Shown here piece after piece: positions 1-7,090 of a stretch of 9,032 nt of DNA (position 1 is the first letter of the stretch; each line of letters starts with the position of its first letter). Below the pieces are notes generated by a model. That model saw nothing but the letters and a program-made list of their open reading frames with translations. It did not search any database and was not told the DNA's origin. The DNA is from Gemmataceae bacterium (lineage in GTDB: Bacteria > Planctomycetota > Planctomycetia > Gemmatales > Gemmataceae): assembly GCA_947490035.1 (NCBI GenBank), contig CANLGS010000103.1:1-9032 (forward strand). Direction: 5' to 3'. Made by a program: the position numbers and the translations under genes.

Positions 1-1
1 G

Positions 2-1831
2 GAGACGAAGGCCGCGATCGCGCAGATCGTGGAAGAGAAGTTGAAGCGCCCGCTCGCGCCCGACGAGAACACCGCCGAGGCGACGTTCAACCAGATCGGC
101 ATGGACAGCCTCGACGCGATGGACGTGACGCTCACCGTCGAACAGCGGTTCGGGTTCGGCACCGACACCGTGCCCACCACGCTCGGCGGACTGTGGGCGC
201 TCGCGGAAGGGCTGAGCGAGAACGCGCCGCCGAAGCCGCCGCCGGCCGGGTGGTTCGACCAAAAGCCGGACAACGCGCCGCTCGTCATCATGGGCGAAAC
301 GGTGAGCGCCGCGTTCCTGAATCAGGCGGTCACGCGGCTCAACCAGGTGATCGCGGCCGACGACCTCGCGGGCGGCGTGACCTTCGAGAAGTTCGTGGTC
401 GGCGCGTGGGCGATGTCCGCCAAGTTCCGCGAAGTCGCCGCTCCAAACGTCGGGCTAATGCTCCCCGCGGCGGTCGCGTGCGACCTCGCGTTCCTGGGCC
501 TGCACCTCGCGGGCAAACTGCCGGTGATGCTGAACTGGACGACCGGCCCCGGCAACCTCGCGCACGCCGCGAAGCTGATGGGCCTCACGCACGTCGTCAC
601 GTCGAAGGCGTTCATCGACCGCACGCAGGTGCAAGTCGGCGGCACGCAGTTCATCTTCCTCGAAGACGTGCGCGCGTCGATGGGCAAACTCGGCCTGCTC
701 CGGCGGTTGATCGCGGTGCGCTACTTCAGCGGGTGGGTGAAGTCGTCGCTACTGAACGGCGTGAGCGCCGACCCGAATCAGCCGGCGGTGATCCTGTTCA
801 CCAGCGGCAGCGAGAAGGCGCCGAAGGCGGTGCCGCTGACGCACGCGAACATCATCAGCGACCAGCGCGGCTGCCTCGACGCGCTGAAGCTCGACCGCAA
901 TCACTCCATACTCGGCTTCCTGCCGATGTTCCACAGCTTCGGCATCACCATCACCGGCTTGCTTCCCATCTTCGTCGGCGTGCGTGTCGTTCACCACCCG
1001 GACCCGACGGACTCCGGCGCGCTCGCGCGCAAGATCGCGACGTACAAGCCCACGATCGCCGCCGGCACGCCCACGTTCATGAGCTACATCTTCGACCGCG
1101 CCAAGCCGGACGAACTCGACTCGCTCAGGATCGTCGTACTCGGCGCGGAGAAGCCGGCACCGACGCTGTTCGCGAAAGCAAAGCAGACCGCACCGAACGC
1201 GGAGATCATCGAAGGTTACGGCATCACGGAATGCTCGCCGGTGGTGTCGGTCACGCGCCCCGGTCAGCCGCACCGCGGCACCATCGGCCCGCCGATCACG
1301 GGCGTCACGCTGTGCGTCACCGATCTCGAAACGAACGCGGTGCTGCCACAGGGGCAAATGGGGATGCTGCACGTCGCGGGGCCGAACGTGTTCAGCGGGT
1401 ACATCGGGTACGACGGCCCGGCGCCCTTCGCGGAGATCGACGGAAAGAAGTGGTACGTCACCGGCGACCTCGCGGCGGTGGACGCGGCCGGCGAAGTGGT
1501 GTTCCACGGCCGGCTCAAGCGCTTCCTCAAAGCCGGCGGCGAGATGATTTCGCTGCCCGCGCTGGAGGAGCCGTTCGCGAGGAAGTACCCGCCGACGGAC
1601 CAGGGTCCGCGGGTCGCGGTGGAGGGCATCGAGACGCCGGACGGCCGGCGCATCGTGCTGTTCACCACGGAACGGCTGACGCTGCGCGACGCGAACGCCC
1701 TGTTGCAGTCGGAGGGGCACCGCGGCGTGATGCGCCTGGACGACGTGAAGCAGGTGGAGAAGATTCCGGTGCTGGGCACCGGCAAGACCGACTACAAGGT
1801 GCTCCGCGCGCTGATCACCGACGCGAAGTGA
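2..1831 (+). CDS. ACP-fused, Aas-like acyl-ACP/acyl-CoA ligase (AMP-binding enzyme), 5' end outside window
   Basis: Activates a fatty acid with ATP through an acyl-adenylate and passes it to a thiol, probably the phosphopantetheine of its own carrier domain or a lysophospholipid acylation pathway. A GTG at 29 would give 600 residues, but the frame is open to base 2 and the preceding codons (ETKAAIAQI) continue an ACP helix, so the gene is cut by the window edge. Numbering from that GTG, residues 1-60 are an acyl carrier domain with the pantetheine serine S27 in GMDSLDAMD. The adenylation domain follows, with the P-loop FTSGSEKAPK (257-266), GYGITE (396-401), YVTGD (476-480), the hinge GRLKRFLKAGGE (494-505) and the catalytic lysine K586 in GTGKTDYK. 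Phrases such as ANVGLMLP, TSKAF and FLPMFHSFG resemble the ligase half of Aas (2-acylglycerophosphoethanolamine acyltransferase/acyl-ACP synthetase). An acyltransferase domain may therefore lie upstream, which is inference. The exact substrate is unknown. Confidence 0.9.
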   Translation, partial: ETKAAIAQIVEEKLKRPLAPDENTAEATFNQIGMDSLDAMDVTLTVEQRFGFGTDTVPTTLGGLWALAEGLSENAPPKPPPAGWFDQKPDNAPLVIMGETVSAAFLNQAVTRLNQVIAADDLAGGVTFEKFVVGAWAMSAKFREVAAPNVGLMLPAAVACDLAFLGLHLAGKLPVMLNWTTGPGNLAHAAKLMGLTHVVTSKAFIDRTQVQVGGTQFIFLEDVRASMGKLGLLRRLIAVRYFSGWVKSSLLNGVSADPNQPAVILFTSGSEKAPKAVPLTHANIISDQRGCLDALKLDRNHSILGFLPMFHSFGITITGLLPIFVGVRVVHHPDPTDSGALARKIATYKPTIAAGTPTFMSYIFDRAKPDELDSLRIVVLGAEKPAPTLFAKAKQTAPNAEIIEGYGITECSPVVSVTRPGQPHRGTIGPPITGVTLCVTDLETNAVLPQGQMGMLHVAGPNVFSGYIGYDGPAPFAEIDGKKWYVTGDLAAVDAAGEVVFHGRLKRFLKAGGEMISLPALEEPFARKYPPTDQGPRVAVEGIETPDGRRIVLFTTERLTLRDANALLQSEGHRGVMRLDDVKQVEKIPVLGTGKTDYKVLRALITDAK

Positions 1832-1941
1832 GTGCCGCAGGTGGGGCGGCGCTGTCGAACTTTTCACTTGTGGCGCCTCTCGGATTTTGGCTACCGTCCC
1901 GCTCGGTTCGGAACACTCATCACTCACGGACGGGGCGTCAC

Positions 1942-2730
1942 ATGAATCGCGGGTACGCGCTCACCGCCGCAACGGTCGCGGTTTTGGGGATCGGCTTCAT
2001 CGCCGGCGCATCCAGTTCACCGGGCCGCGCGACGGCGGTGGACGAGAAGAAGCCGGACGCGGTGAAGCCGCCGGCCGTGATCGGCCACAAGACCGCCGTC
2101 TTCAACATGGCCGCGGTCATGCGCGACTTCCACCAGGCGAAGTACCGGGTGTGGCTGCTGAACAAGCAGAAGGAGAAGATGTCGAAACAGCTACTCGACT
2201 GGCGCAACGAGTACATCAAGCTTCAGCAAGAGGTGCAGTCGAACCCGAACCACCCGCAGAAGGAGCAGTTGACCAAACAGATGGTCATCCTGACCCGCCA
2301 GATCGAGGACGAGGACAAGAAGATCAACAAGAAGCTCAACGACGACGCCAGCGCGATCATCGTCGGGCTGTACGACGCGATCAAGGCGACGGTGGACCGG
2401 ACCGCGGAGGCGAACGGCTTCCAACTGGTGCTGGCGTACCCGGACGCGGTGACACCGGAGGAGGTGAACAATCCGCACATCAAGGAATTGAAGCTGAAGC
2501 CGCCGGCGGCGCAGCCGTTCTACGTCGCCCCGGAAATCGATATCACGGCCCGCGTCATCAAGACGCTCAACGAGAAGCACCCGCCGCTCGACCCTGAAAC
2601 AAAAGAACCGGTCGATCTCGACAAGTTGATGAACCCACCAGCCCCGGCGACCGGCATCAAGCCGTTGCCAGTACCGCTTCCCTCGGTCACGCTCCCGATG
2701 GGCCTGGGCGGTTCGCGACCGGGGCCGTAA
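1942..2730 (+). CDS. Secreted OmpH/Skp-family periplasmic chaperone-like protein
   Basis: A 262-residue exported protein related to OmpH/Skp, the periplasmic holdase that escorts unfolded outer-membrane proteins. Residues 1-24 form a signal peptide (MNRGY, then a hydrophobic run ending near AGA). After a lysine/proline linker, the Skp-type core begins near residue 50 with TAVFNMAAVMRDFHQAKY. A charged helical, probably coiled-coil segment covers about residues 68-135, and the core ends near residue 210 with EIDITARVIKTLNEKH, matching the typical C-terminal helix of the family. Unlike Skp (about 160 residues) it carries a proline-rich tail of about 50 residues (PPAPATGIKPLPVPLP). The ATG at 1942 is chosen because it gives the signal peptide. 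The same frame stays open back to 193, but only as a shadow of the ligase. The Shine-Dalgarno signal is weak (GGACGGGG). The gene lies 110 bp after the ligase and may have its own promoter. The family call is firm, the client proteins are unknown. Confidence 0.88.
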   Translation: MNRGYALTAATVAVLGIGFIAGASSSPGRATAVDEKKPDAVKPPAVIGHKTAVFNMAAVMRDFHQAKYRVWLLNKQKEKMSKQLLDWRNEYIKLQQEVQSNPNHPQKEQLTKQMVILTRQIEDEDKKINKKLNDDASAIIVGLYDAIKATVDRTAEANGFQLVLAYPDAVTPEEVNNPHIKELKLKPPAAQPFYVAPEIDITARVIKTLNEKHPPLDPETKEPVDLDKLMNPPAPATGIKPLPVPLPSVTLPMGLGGSRPGP

Positions 2731-2774
2731 TGCCGGATCGCGTTGAAGAGTGACGGTCGGCAGGTCTTGGTATT

Positions 2775-2927
2775 GCCCTCTCCCCTTGCGGGAGAGGGTG
2801 GCCGCGCTTCGCGGACGGGTGAGGGGTGAGCAGCGCAAGCGGACTACGCGAAGCGGACTTGATTTGCGAAACTTACCCCTCACCCGTCGGCGAAGCGCCG
2901 CCACCCTCTCCCGCAAGGGGAGAGGGC
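2775..2927. repeat. Large inverted repeat (52 bp arms) with nested hairpins, between convergent genes
   Basis: The left arm is 2775-2826 and the right arm 2876-2927, separated by 49 bp. They are reverse complements at 50 of 52 positions. Each arm contains two small palindromes: CCCTCTCC facing GGAGAGGG, and a five-base stem around CTT. The only two differences between arms fall in that second stem and compensate each other (CCGCG-CTT-CGCGG against CGGCG-CTT-CGCCG). The repeat fills most of the gap between the stop of the Skp-like gene (2730) and the stop of the kinase gene (2937). It could act as a two-way transcription terminator, although no T-run follows. Repeats built on CCCTCTCC...GGAGAGGG are, from memory, common dispersed elements in GC-rich bacterial genomes. 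Confidence 0.85.
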
Positions 2928-2936
2928 AAAACACTG

Positions 2937-4592
2937 TCAGCCCGCGACGCTCTCCGCTCGCGGTACGGGCGGCTCCTCGGTCAGCTCGAAGCCCAGCAGC
3001 GGCGCGTCCGCGAGGCGCGCCGCGACCCGCACCGTGAACGTACTGCCGCGGCCCAACTCGCTGTGAACGGTCACGTCGCCGCCGAGCAACTTCGCCAGCT
3101 CGCGCACGATCGACAGGCCCAGCCCGGTGCCGCCCTGCTCGCGGGTCATCGGGTTTGCCGCCTGCCGGAACTTCTCGAAGATCAAGTCCTGCTCCTCCGG
3201 CGCGATCCCGACGCCGGTGTCCGACACGGTGAACACGAGGTCGGTGCCGTCGGTCGCGGCCTTGAGCGTGACCCGCCCGCCCTCCGGCGTAAACTTCACC
3301 GCGTTCGACAACAGGTTGGTGACGATCTGCTGCACCTTCCCCGCGTCCTGGCGCGCGGCCGGCGCGTTCGGGTCGGCGACCACCTTCACGTCGATGTTCT
3401 TCTTCTCGGCCTGCGGGCGGATGAGCGCCGCCGCGTGTTCGCACGCGGTCGCCGCGTTCAGCGGTTCGGGGTGCAGCCGCATCTTGCCGGCTTCGAGCTT
3501 CGCGAGTTCGAGGATGTCGTTGATGAGCGCCGTCAGACGCTGACCGCTGGTCATGATGTTGCCCGCGTACCGGTGCTGCTTCTCGGTCAGGTTCTCGGCC
3601 GCGATCAGCACTTCCGAGAACCCGATGATGCTGTTGAGCGGGTCGCGCAGTTCGTGGCTCATGGTCGAAAGGAACTCGCTCTTGAGCCGGTTGCCCTCGA
3701 AGAGCGCCATGTTCACACGAGCGAGTTCGTCCACCTTGCGGTCGAGGTCCGCGATCAGCTTCTTGTTCCGTTCCTGAATGTTCGTGAGGTTGCGCAGCAT
3801 CCGGTTGAACGCGTGCGACAGGTCTTCAAACTCGTCCCCGGTTTGAATCTCGCTGCGGATGTTCAACTCGCCGGCCGCGATTGCTTCACTGACTTCCTTG
3901 AGGTGCTTCAGCGGCTTCACGATGACGTAGCGGATGATGAGGTAACTGCCCGCGATGATGAGCAGCGACGTGCCGATGGCGAACGAGAACAGCACGGCTC
4001 GGTTGGTGTGAAACCCCTCTTCAATCGACTGCGTGGACAGCCGGATGCGGACGACGGCCATGACTTCGCCCTGCTTCAGGTCGGGGCGCGCGAGCTTCTC
4101 GCCGACCTTCGCGGGGTCTTTGTGGCAGTTGACGCACGAGTCGCCGGCGCGGAGCGCACCGTAGTAGTAGAACGCGTTCTCCTTGGGGGCGGGCCGCGTC
4201 GCCTCGTTGATGGTCGAGTCGTTCTGAATGCGGTGCAGCGCGCCGAGGTCGTCGCCGGTGGGCTGGTTGTCGAGGTCTTTCGCGCCCGGCTTGATGAGCT
4301 TGGAGTTGTACCCGCGGAGGGTGGCGGGCCAGTTCCAGTTCTCCTCGGCGGAGTGCTGGAAGTCGTCCACGGCCTTCAGTTGCTCGCCGTTGACGTGCAG
4401 CCGCGCGAGGCTGGGCGAGAGCAGCGCGCGGCCGGTCGTTTCGAGTTGCTCGTAGGCGAGGTCTTCGGTCTGCTTCGCGTAGACCATGAAACTGCCGGTC
4501 ATGAGGATGAGCACGCCGGCGCCGAGCAGCCAGCGGCACTTCCGCTCCAGGCTGGTCTCGCCGACCAGCCGCTTGAACGCCTTGTACGACAT
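2937..4592 (-). CDS. Membrane sensor histidine kinase with periplasmic haem-c (Tll0287/DUF3365-like) domain
   Basis: A 551-residue two-component sensor that should autophosphorylate on histidine in response to a periplasmic signal. Order of parts: membrane segment 1 (about 21-39), periplasmic domain (about 40-195) with CVNCH at 153-157, membrane segment 2 (about 199-224), HAMP (about 225-278), coiled linker, HisKA with H313 in SHELRDPLN, and HATPase with the N-box around NLLSN (426-430), G1 DTGVG (458-462), FEKF (472-475) and G2 GGTGLGLS (487-494). CxxCH is the covalent haem-c attachment motif. The periplasmic domain resembles the Tll0287-like/DUF3365 family, so sensing of redox state or a gas ligand is likely but inferred. 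The ATG at 4592 is preceded by AGGTGA about six bases upstream. No response regulator is present in the window. The gene follows mutM on the same strand with a strong hairpin between them. Confidence 0.92.
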   Translation of the reverse strand: MSYKAFKRLVGETSLERKCRWLLGAGVLILMTGSFMVYAKQTEDLAYEQLETTGRALLSPSLARLHVNGEQLKAVDDFQHSAEENWNWPATLRGYNSKLIKPGAKDLDNQPTGDDLGALHRIQNDSTINEATRPAPKENAFYYYGALRAGDSCVNCHKDPAKVGEKLARPDLKQGEVMAVVRIRLSTQSIEEGFHTNRAVLFSFAIGTSLLIIAGSYLIIRYVIVKPLKHLKEVSEAIAAGELNIRSEIQTGDEFEDLSHAFNRMLRNLTNIQERNKKLIADLDRKVDELARVNMALFEGNRLKSEFLSTMSHELRDPLNSIIGFSEVLIAAENLTEKQHRYAGNIMTSGQRLTALINDILELAKLEAGKMRLHPEPLNAATACEHAAALIRPQAEKKNIDVKVVADPNAPAARQDAGKVQQIVTNLLSNAVKFTPEGGRVTLKAATDGTDLVFTVSDTGVGIAPEEQDLIFEKFRQAANPMTREQGGTGLGLSIVRELAKLLGGDVTVHSELGRGSTFTVRVAARLADAPLLGFELTEEPPVPRAESVAG

Positions 4593-4604
4593 CGCGTTTC
4601 ACCT

Positions 4605-4695
4605 GTCGAAAGTCGTAAGGTCGAAAGTCGTAAAGTCGAAGACAGTCATGGGTCAGGTCTTCGACTTTACGACTTTCGACCTTACGACTTTCGAC
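4605..4695. repeat. Perfect 39 bp inverted repeat made of 15 bp tandem units
   Basis: Arms 4605-4643 and 4657-4695 are exact reverse complements with a 13-base loop (4644-4656). Each arm is built from tandem 15-mers: GTCGAAAGTCGTAAG, GTCGAAAGTCGTAAA and a partial GTCGAAGAC. It is more AT-rich than its surroundings. The right arm encodes the last residues of MutM (about 279-292), and the mutM stop codon (4653-4655) lies in the loop. The left arm ends at 4605, directly next to the ribosome-binding AGGT (4601-4604) of the histidine kinase. The structure could attenuate transcription or affect kinase translation. It looks like an inserted dispersed repeat, not an ancestral part of either gene. 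Confidence 0.9.
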
Positions 4696-5531
4696 TTCGA
4701 GGGCTGACACAAAGGGCAGTAGTGCGACGCGCGGCCGGCGTAGCGGGCGCACGTGATCGCGGTGCCGCACGCCGGGCACGGCTCACCCGTTTTGCCGTAC
4801 ACCGCGTGTTCGTTCTGGAAGCCGCCGCGCAGCCCGGAGCCGCCGACGTAGTCGCGGATGGTGCTGCCGCGCGACTCGATGGCACGCGTCAGCACCGCTT
4901 CGACGGCTTCGCGGAGTGCGTCGCACTCGGCAGTTTTGACGCGCTTCCCGGCGCGGCCGGGGTGCAACTTCGCGCGAAAGAGAGCTTCGTCCGCGTAGAT
5001 GTTGCCGACGCCCGCGACGATGCTCTGGTCGAGCAGCACCGCCTTCAGGTTGCGCGCCGTGCCGCGCACCGCGCGGCGGAAATATTCAGCGCCGAGGTTG
5101 AACGGTTCCGGGCCGAGGTCGGCGTTCATTTCCGCTTCGAGCGCGACGCGGTCGGGGAGGAACTCCGCGGAGCCGAACCGCCGCGGGTCGCGGAGGCGGA
5201 GTTCGTTGCCATCGTCGAGCGCGAACACGACGTGAACGTGATTCGCTTCCGGTTCGCTCGCGGGGACCACGGTGAACTGACCCGACATGCCGAGGTGAAC
5301 GCGCAGCGTGGGATCGCTCGCCTCTGGCTCGCGGCTAACGAGATCGATCAGTATCCACTTCCCCCTTCGGCGCACCGCTTCGACGCGCGCACCGGTCGCG
5401 TTCGCGTTCCACGTCGCCAGCCACGGGCGGCGGAGTTTGTGCTTGCTCTGCCGCACGCCGACGATCGTGCGGCCCGCGAGCAGCGGGCGCAGGTCGCGGA
5501 CGACGGTTTCCACTTCCGGCAGTTCAGGCAT
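4653..5531 (-). CDS. mutM: Formamidopyrimidine-DNA glycosylase (MutM/Fpg)
   Basis: Base-excision repair enzyme that removes oxidised purines such as 8-oxoguanine and FapyG and nicks the resulting AP site. It has 292 residues, against about 270 for the family. The start is fixed by MPELPEVET: after removal of Met, Pro2 is the Schiff-base nucleophile, followed by the catalytic Glu3. Other landmarks are K58 in RRRGKW, HLGMSG (79-84), RDPRRFG (114-120), the helix-two-turn-helix motif [12 protein letters not shown] (174-185), and the C-terminal zinc finger with C252, C255, C272 and C275 (CPAC...CPLC). Family members normally end at about CQ (276). Here a basic tail, [16 protein letters not shown], follows, and from about residue 279 it is encoded by the right arm of the adjacent inverted repeat. 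The zinc finger is intact, so the enzyme should be active. It is divergent from trpB and upstream of the histidine kinase. Confidence 0.96.
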   Translation of the reverse strand: MPELPEVETVVRDLRPLLAGRTIVGVRQSKHKLRRPWLATWNANATGARVEAVRRRGKWILIDLVSREPEASDPTLRVHLGMSGQFTVVPASEPEANHVHVVFALDDGNELRLRDPRRFGSAEFLPDRVALEAEMNADLGPEPFNLGAEYFRRAVRGTARNLKAVLLDQSIVAGVGNIYADEALFRAKLHPGRAGKRVKTAECDALREAVEAVLTRAIESRGSTIRDYVGGSGLRGGFQNEHAVYGKTGEPCPACGTAITCARYAGRASHYCPLCQPSKSKVVRSKVVKSKT

Positions 5532-5537
5532 TCAGAG

Positions 5538-5566
5538 ATTATGACGCATCCGCGCCCCGGCGCAAA
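5538..5566 (-). promoter_or_regulatory. Candidate promoter for mutM giving a leaderless transcript
   Basis: On the minus strand a -10-like CATAAT (5543 to 5538) lies exactly six bases before the mutM ATG, with a weak -35-like TTTGCG (5566 to 5561) at 17 bp spacing. Transcription would start at or next to the A of the ATG. No Shine-Dalgarno sequence precedes that start, which fits a leaderless message. The -35 match is poor, so this is tentative. Confidence 0.4.
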
Positions 5567-5581
5567 CCCCGTTCGGGCTGC

Positions 5582-5587
5582 TACAAT
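5582..5587 (+). promoter_or_regulatory. Candidate -10 box for trpB
   Basis: TACAAT matches the sigma-70 -10 consensus at five of six positions and lies 54 bp before the trpB ATG, in the divergent mutM/trpB gap. No convincing -35 element is visible about 17 bp upstream. The box is therefore a weak call, supported mainly by its position. Confidence 0.35.
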
Positions 5588-5603
5588 CAACCTCGTTGCT
5601 TTC

Positions 5604-5635
5604 TGTCCGCGTCCTTTGCGCCCTCGGCGGTGAAA
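5604..5635 (+). repeat. Probable dispersed repeat copy in the trpB leader
   Basis: The stretch contains GTCCTTTGCGCCCTCGGCGG followed by TGAAA. From memory, phrases of the form GCGTCCTTTGCG...GCGGTGAA recur in many bacterial genomes as short dispersed repeats near gene starts. Only one copy is in this window, so the repeat status rests on recognition. It supplies the GGCGGTGA that could serve as the trpB ribosome-binding site. Confidence 0.35.
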
Positions 5636-5641
5636 CTCTTC

Positions 5642-6850
5642 ATGCTTACTGCTTCTCCCGTTTCGCAAGTTCCCGACGCGCGCGGGCGGTTCGGCGCGTT
5701 CGGCGGCCGGTTCGTGCCCGAAACGCTCATGTTCGCGCTCGAACAACTCGACACCGCGTACCGCGACGCGAAGAGCGATCCCGCGTTCAACGCCGAGTTC
5801 CATCGCCTACTCAACGACTACGTCGGGCGCCCAAGTCGCCTGTACTTCGCGGAGCGTTTGACGAAGCAAGCCGGCGGGGCGCGCATCTACCTCAAGCGCG
5901 AAGACCTGAACCACACCGGCGCGCACAAGATCAACAATGCGCTCGGTCAGGCGCTCATTACCAGGCGCATGGGCAAAAGCCGCGTGATCGCGGAGACCGG
6001 CGCCGGGATGCACGGCGTCGCGACGGCCACGGCCGCGGCGCTGTTCGGGATGTCGTGCCGCGTGTACATGGGCACCGAGGACATCCGGCGGCAGGAGCTG
6101 AACGTGTTCCGCATGCGCGCGATGGGCGCGGAGGTGTTCCCGGTCGAGAGCGGCAGCAAGACCCTCAAGGACGCGACCAACGAGGCGATGCGCGAGTGGA
6201 TGTCGAGCGTGGAACACACGCACTACATCATCGGCAGCGTGGTCGGCCCGCACCCGTTCCCGCAGATGGTGCGCGACTTCCAGTCGGTGATCGGCACCGA
6301 GACGAAGGAGCAGAGCCTGGCGCAGTTCGGCAAGTTGCCGGAGGTGGTGGTCGCGTGCGTCGGCGGCGGGTCGAACGCGGCCGGCATGTTCCACCCGTTC
6401 GTGGACGACACCGGAGTGGAACTCGTCGGCGTCGAAGCCGGCGGGCGCGGCAAGGCGGCGGGCGATCACGCGGCCACACTGAGCAACGGCAAGCCGGGCG
6501 TGCTGCACGGCAGTTTCAGCTACGTGCTTCAAGACGACGACGGCCAGACCGCGGACGTTCACAGCGTGTCGGCGGGCCTCGATTACCCCGGCGTCGGCCC
6601 GGAACACAGCTACTGGCACGACGCCAGCCGCGTCCGGTATTGCAGCGTCACCGACAAGGAGGCGCTCGACGGCTTCCACCTGTGCGGCCGCCTCGAAGGC
6701 ATCTTGCCCGCGCTCGAAACCGCGCACGCGGTGGTCGAAGCGATGAAGATTGCCAAAACGCGCGCGAAGGACGACGTGGTGGTGGTGTGCTTCAGCGGGC
6801 GCGGCGACAAGGACTGCGCCGAGGTCGCCCGTTTGACGGCGAAGAAGTGA
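5642..6850 (+). CDS. trpB: Tryptophan synthase beta subunit
   Basis: PLP-dependent enzyme that condenses indole with serine to give tryptophan, normally as an alpha2-beta2 complex with TrpA. It has 402 residues from the ATG at 5642, the usual family length. It opens with the typical [19 protein letters not shown]. Visible landmarks are the PLP Schiff-base lysine K96 in [10 protein letters not shown], catalytic E118 in ETGAG, the phosphate-binding GGGSNA (241-246), and FSGRGDKD (384-391), whose S385 contacts the PLP ring nitrogen. An in-frame GTG at 5630 would add four residues. I prefer the ATG because GGCGGTGA then lies at Shine-Dalgarno distance. trpA does not follow: the next gene is a nitrilase-family enzyme, so trpB appears to be transcribed alone here. 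All catalytic residues are intact. Confidence 0.96.
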   Translation: MLTASPVSQVPDARGRFGAFGGRFVPETLMFALEQLDTAYRDAKSDPAFNAEFHRLLNDYVGRPSRLYFAERLTKQAGGARIYLKREDLNHTGAHKINNALGQALITRRMGKSRVIAETGAGMHGVATATAAALFGMSCRVYMGTEDIRRQELNVFRMRAMGAEVFPVESGSKTLKDATNEAMREWMSSVEHTHYIIGSVVGPHPFPQMVRDFQSVIGTETKEQSLAQFGKLPEVVVACVGGGSNAAGMFHPFVDDTGVELVGVEAGGRGKAAGDHAATLSNGKPGVLHGSFSYVLQDDDGQTADVHSVSAGLDYPGVGPEHSYWHDASRVRYCSVTDKEALDGFHLCGRLEGILPALETAHAVVEAMKIAKTRAKDDVVVVCFSGRGDKDCAEVARLTAKK

Positions 6851-6883
6851 CAGCGGCGTTACGCGCGATGTGCTCTTGTAGGG

Positions 6884-6909
6884 TAGGTGCCGCTTGCCGA
6901 GCGGCACGG
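6884..6909 (+). repeat. Dispersed hairpin repeat, copy 1
   Basis: Starts with TAG, followed by the 8 bp stem GTGCCGCT / AGCGGCAC around the loop TGCCG (6887-6907) and then GG. It lies 34 bp after the trpB stop. It is identical over 26 bases to copy 2 at 6973-6998 and related to copy 3 at 7051-7079. No T-run follows, so it is not a classic terminator. It resembles a REP-type interspersed element. Confidence 0.8.
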
Positions 6910-6955
6910 GATAGCCCGCGTGAGCGCGACGCGGACTGTCCTGAAGCGACAGCAC

Positions 6956-7006
6956 TTGCGAAACTGTCTGTGTAGGTGCCGCTTGCCGAGCGGCACGGTT
7001 TCGCAA
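6956..7006 (+). repeat. Dispersed hairpin repeat, copy 2, inside a longer inverted repeat
   Basis: The 26-base core at 6973-6998 matches copy 1 exactly, with a stem-loop at 6976-6996. Outside it is a second, 9 bp inverted pair, TTGCGAAAC (6956-6964) and GTTTCGCAA (6998-7006), which would enclose the core hairpin. Copies 1 and 2 are spaced 89 bp apart in the same orientation. Confidence 0.8.
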
Positions 7007-7050
7007 CTCGAATCGCCTCGGGCGTCCGTATCGCGCCATAACCCGCATCG

Positions 7051-7079
7051 CCGCCCGCCTCGGCAAGGCGGGCCTACCC
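7051..7079 (-). repeat. Dispersed hairpin repeat, copy 3, inverted and with a changed stem
   Basis: Read on the minus strand it is GGGTAG, stem GCCCGCCT, loop TGCCG, stem AGGCGGGC, then GG. The flanks and loop match copy 1, while four positions on each side of the stem differ in a paired way. It ends 11 bp before the ATG at 7091, so it lies in the probable leader of the downstream hydrolase. Confidence 0.75.
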
Positions 7080-7090
7080 AGAGTTCTCCC

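Noticed and set aside
1868..1897. Possible promoter TTGTGG / TACCGT before the Skp-like gene
   Set aside because: Each box matches only about half of the consensus, so it is not better than chance in this gap.
749..1927. 392-codon minus-strand frame opposite the ligase
   Set aside because: Its composition (Arg, His, Asp, Val) is typical of a GC shadow, and the plus strand carries all the adenylation motifs.
193..1941. Long plus-strand open frame leading into the Skp-like gene
   Set aside because: The part before 1942 overlaps the ligase in another frame and reads as arginine-rich noise. The real protein begins with the signal peptide at 1942.
2826..5633. A 935-codon open frame on the plus strand across the kinase and mutM genes
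   Set aside because: It is antisense to two clear genes with intact motifs, and its translation is arginine/valine/alanine-rich with no recognisable domain. It is the usual artefact of high-GC codon use.
6851..7090. Direct repeats after trpB considered as a CRISPR array
   Set aside because: There are only two identical 26-base copies plus one inverted relative, spacers are unequal, and no cas genes are present. The hairpin family explains them better.
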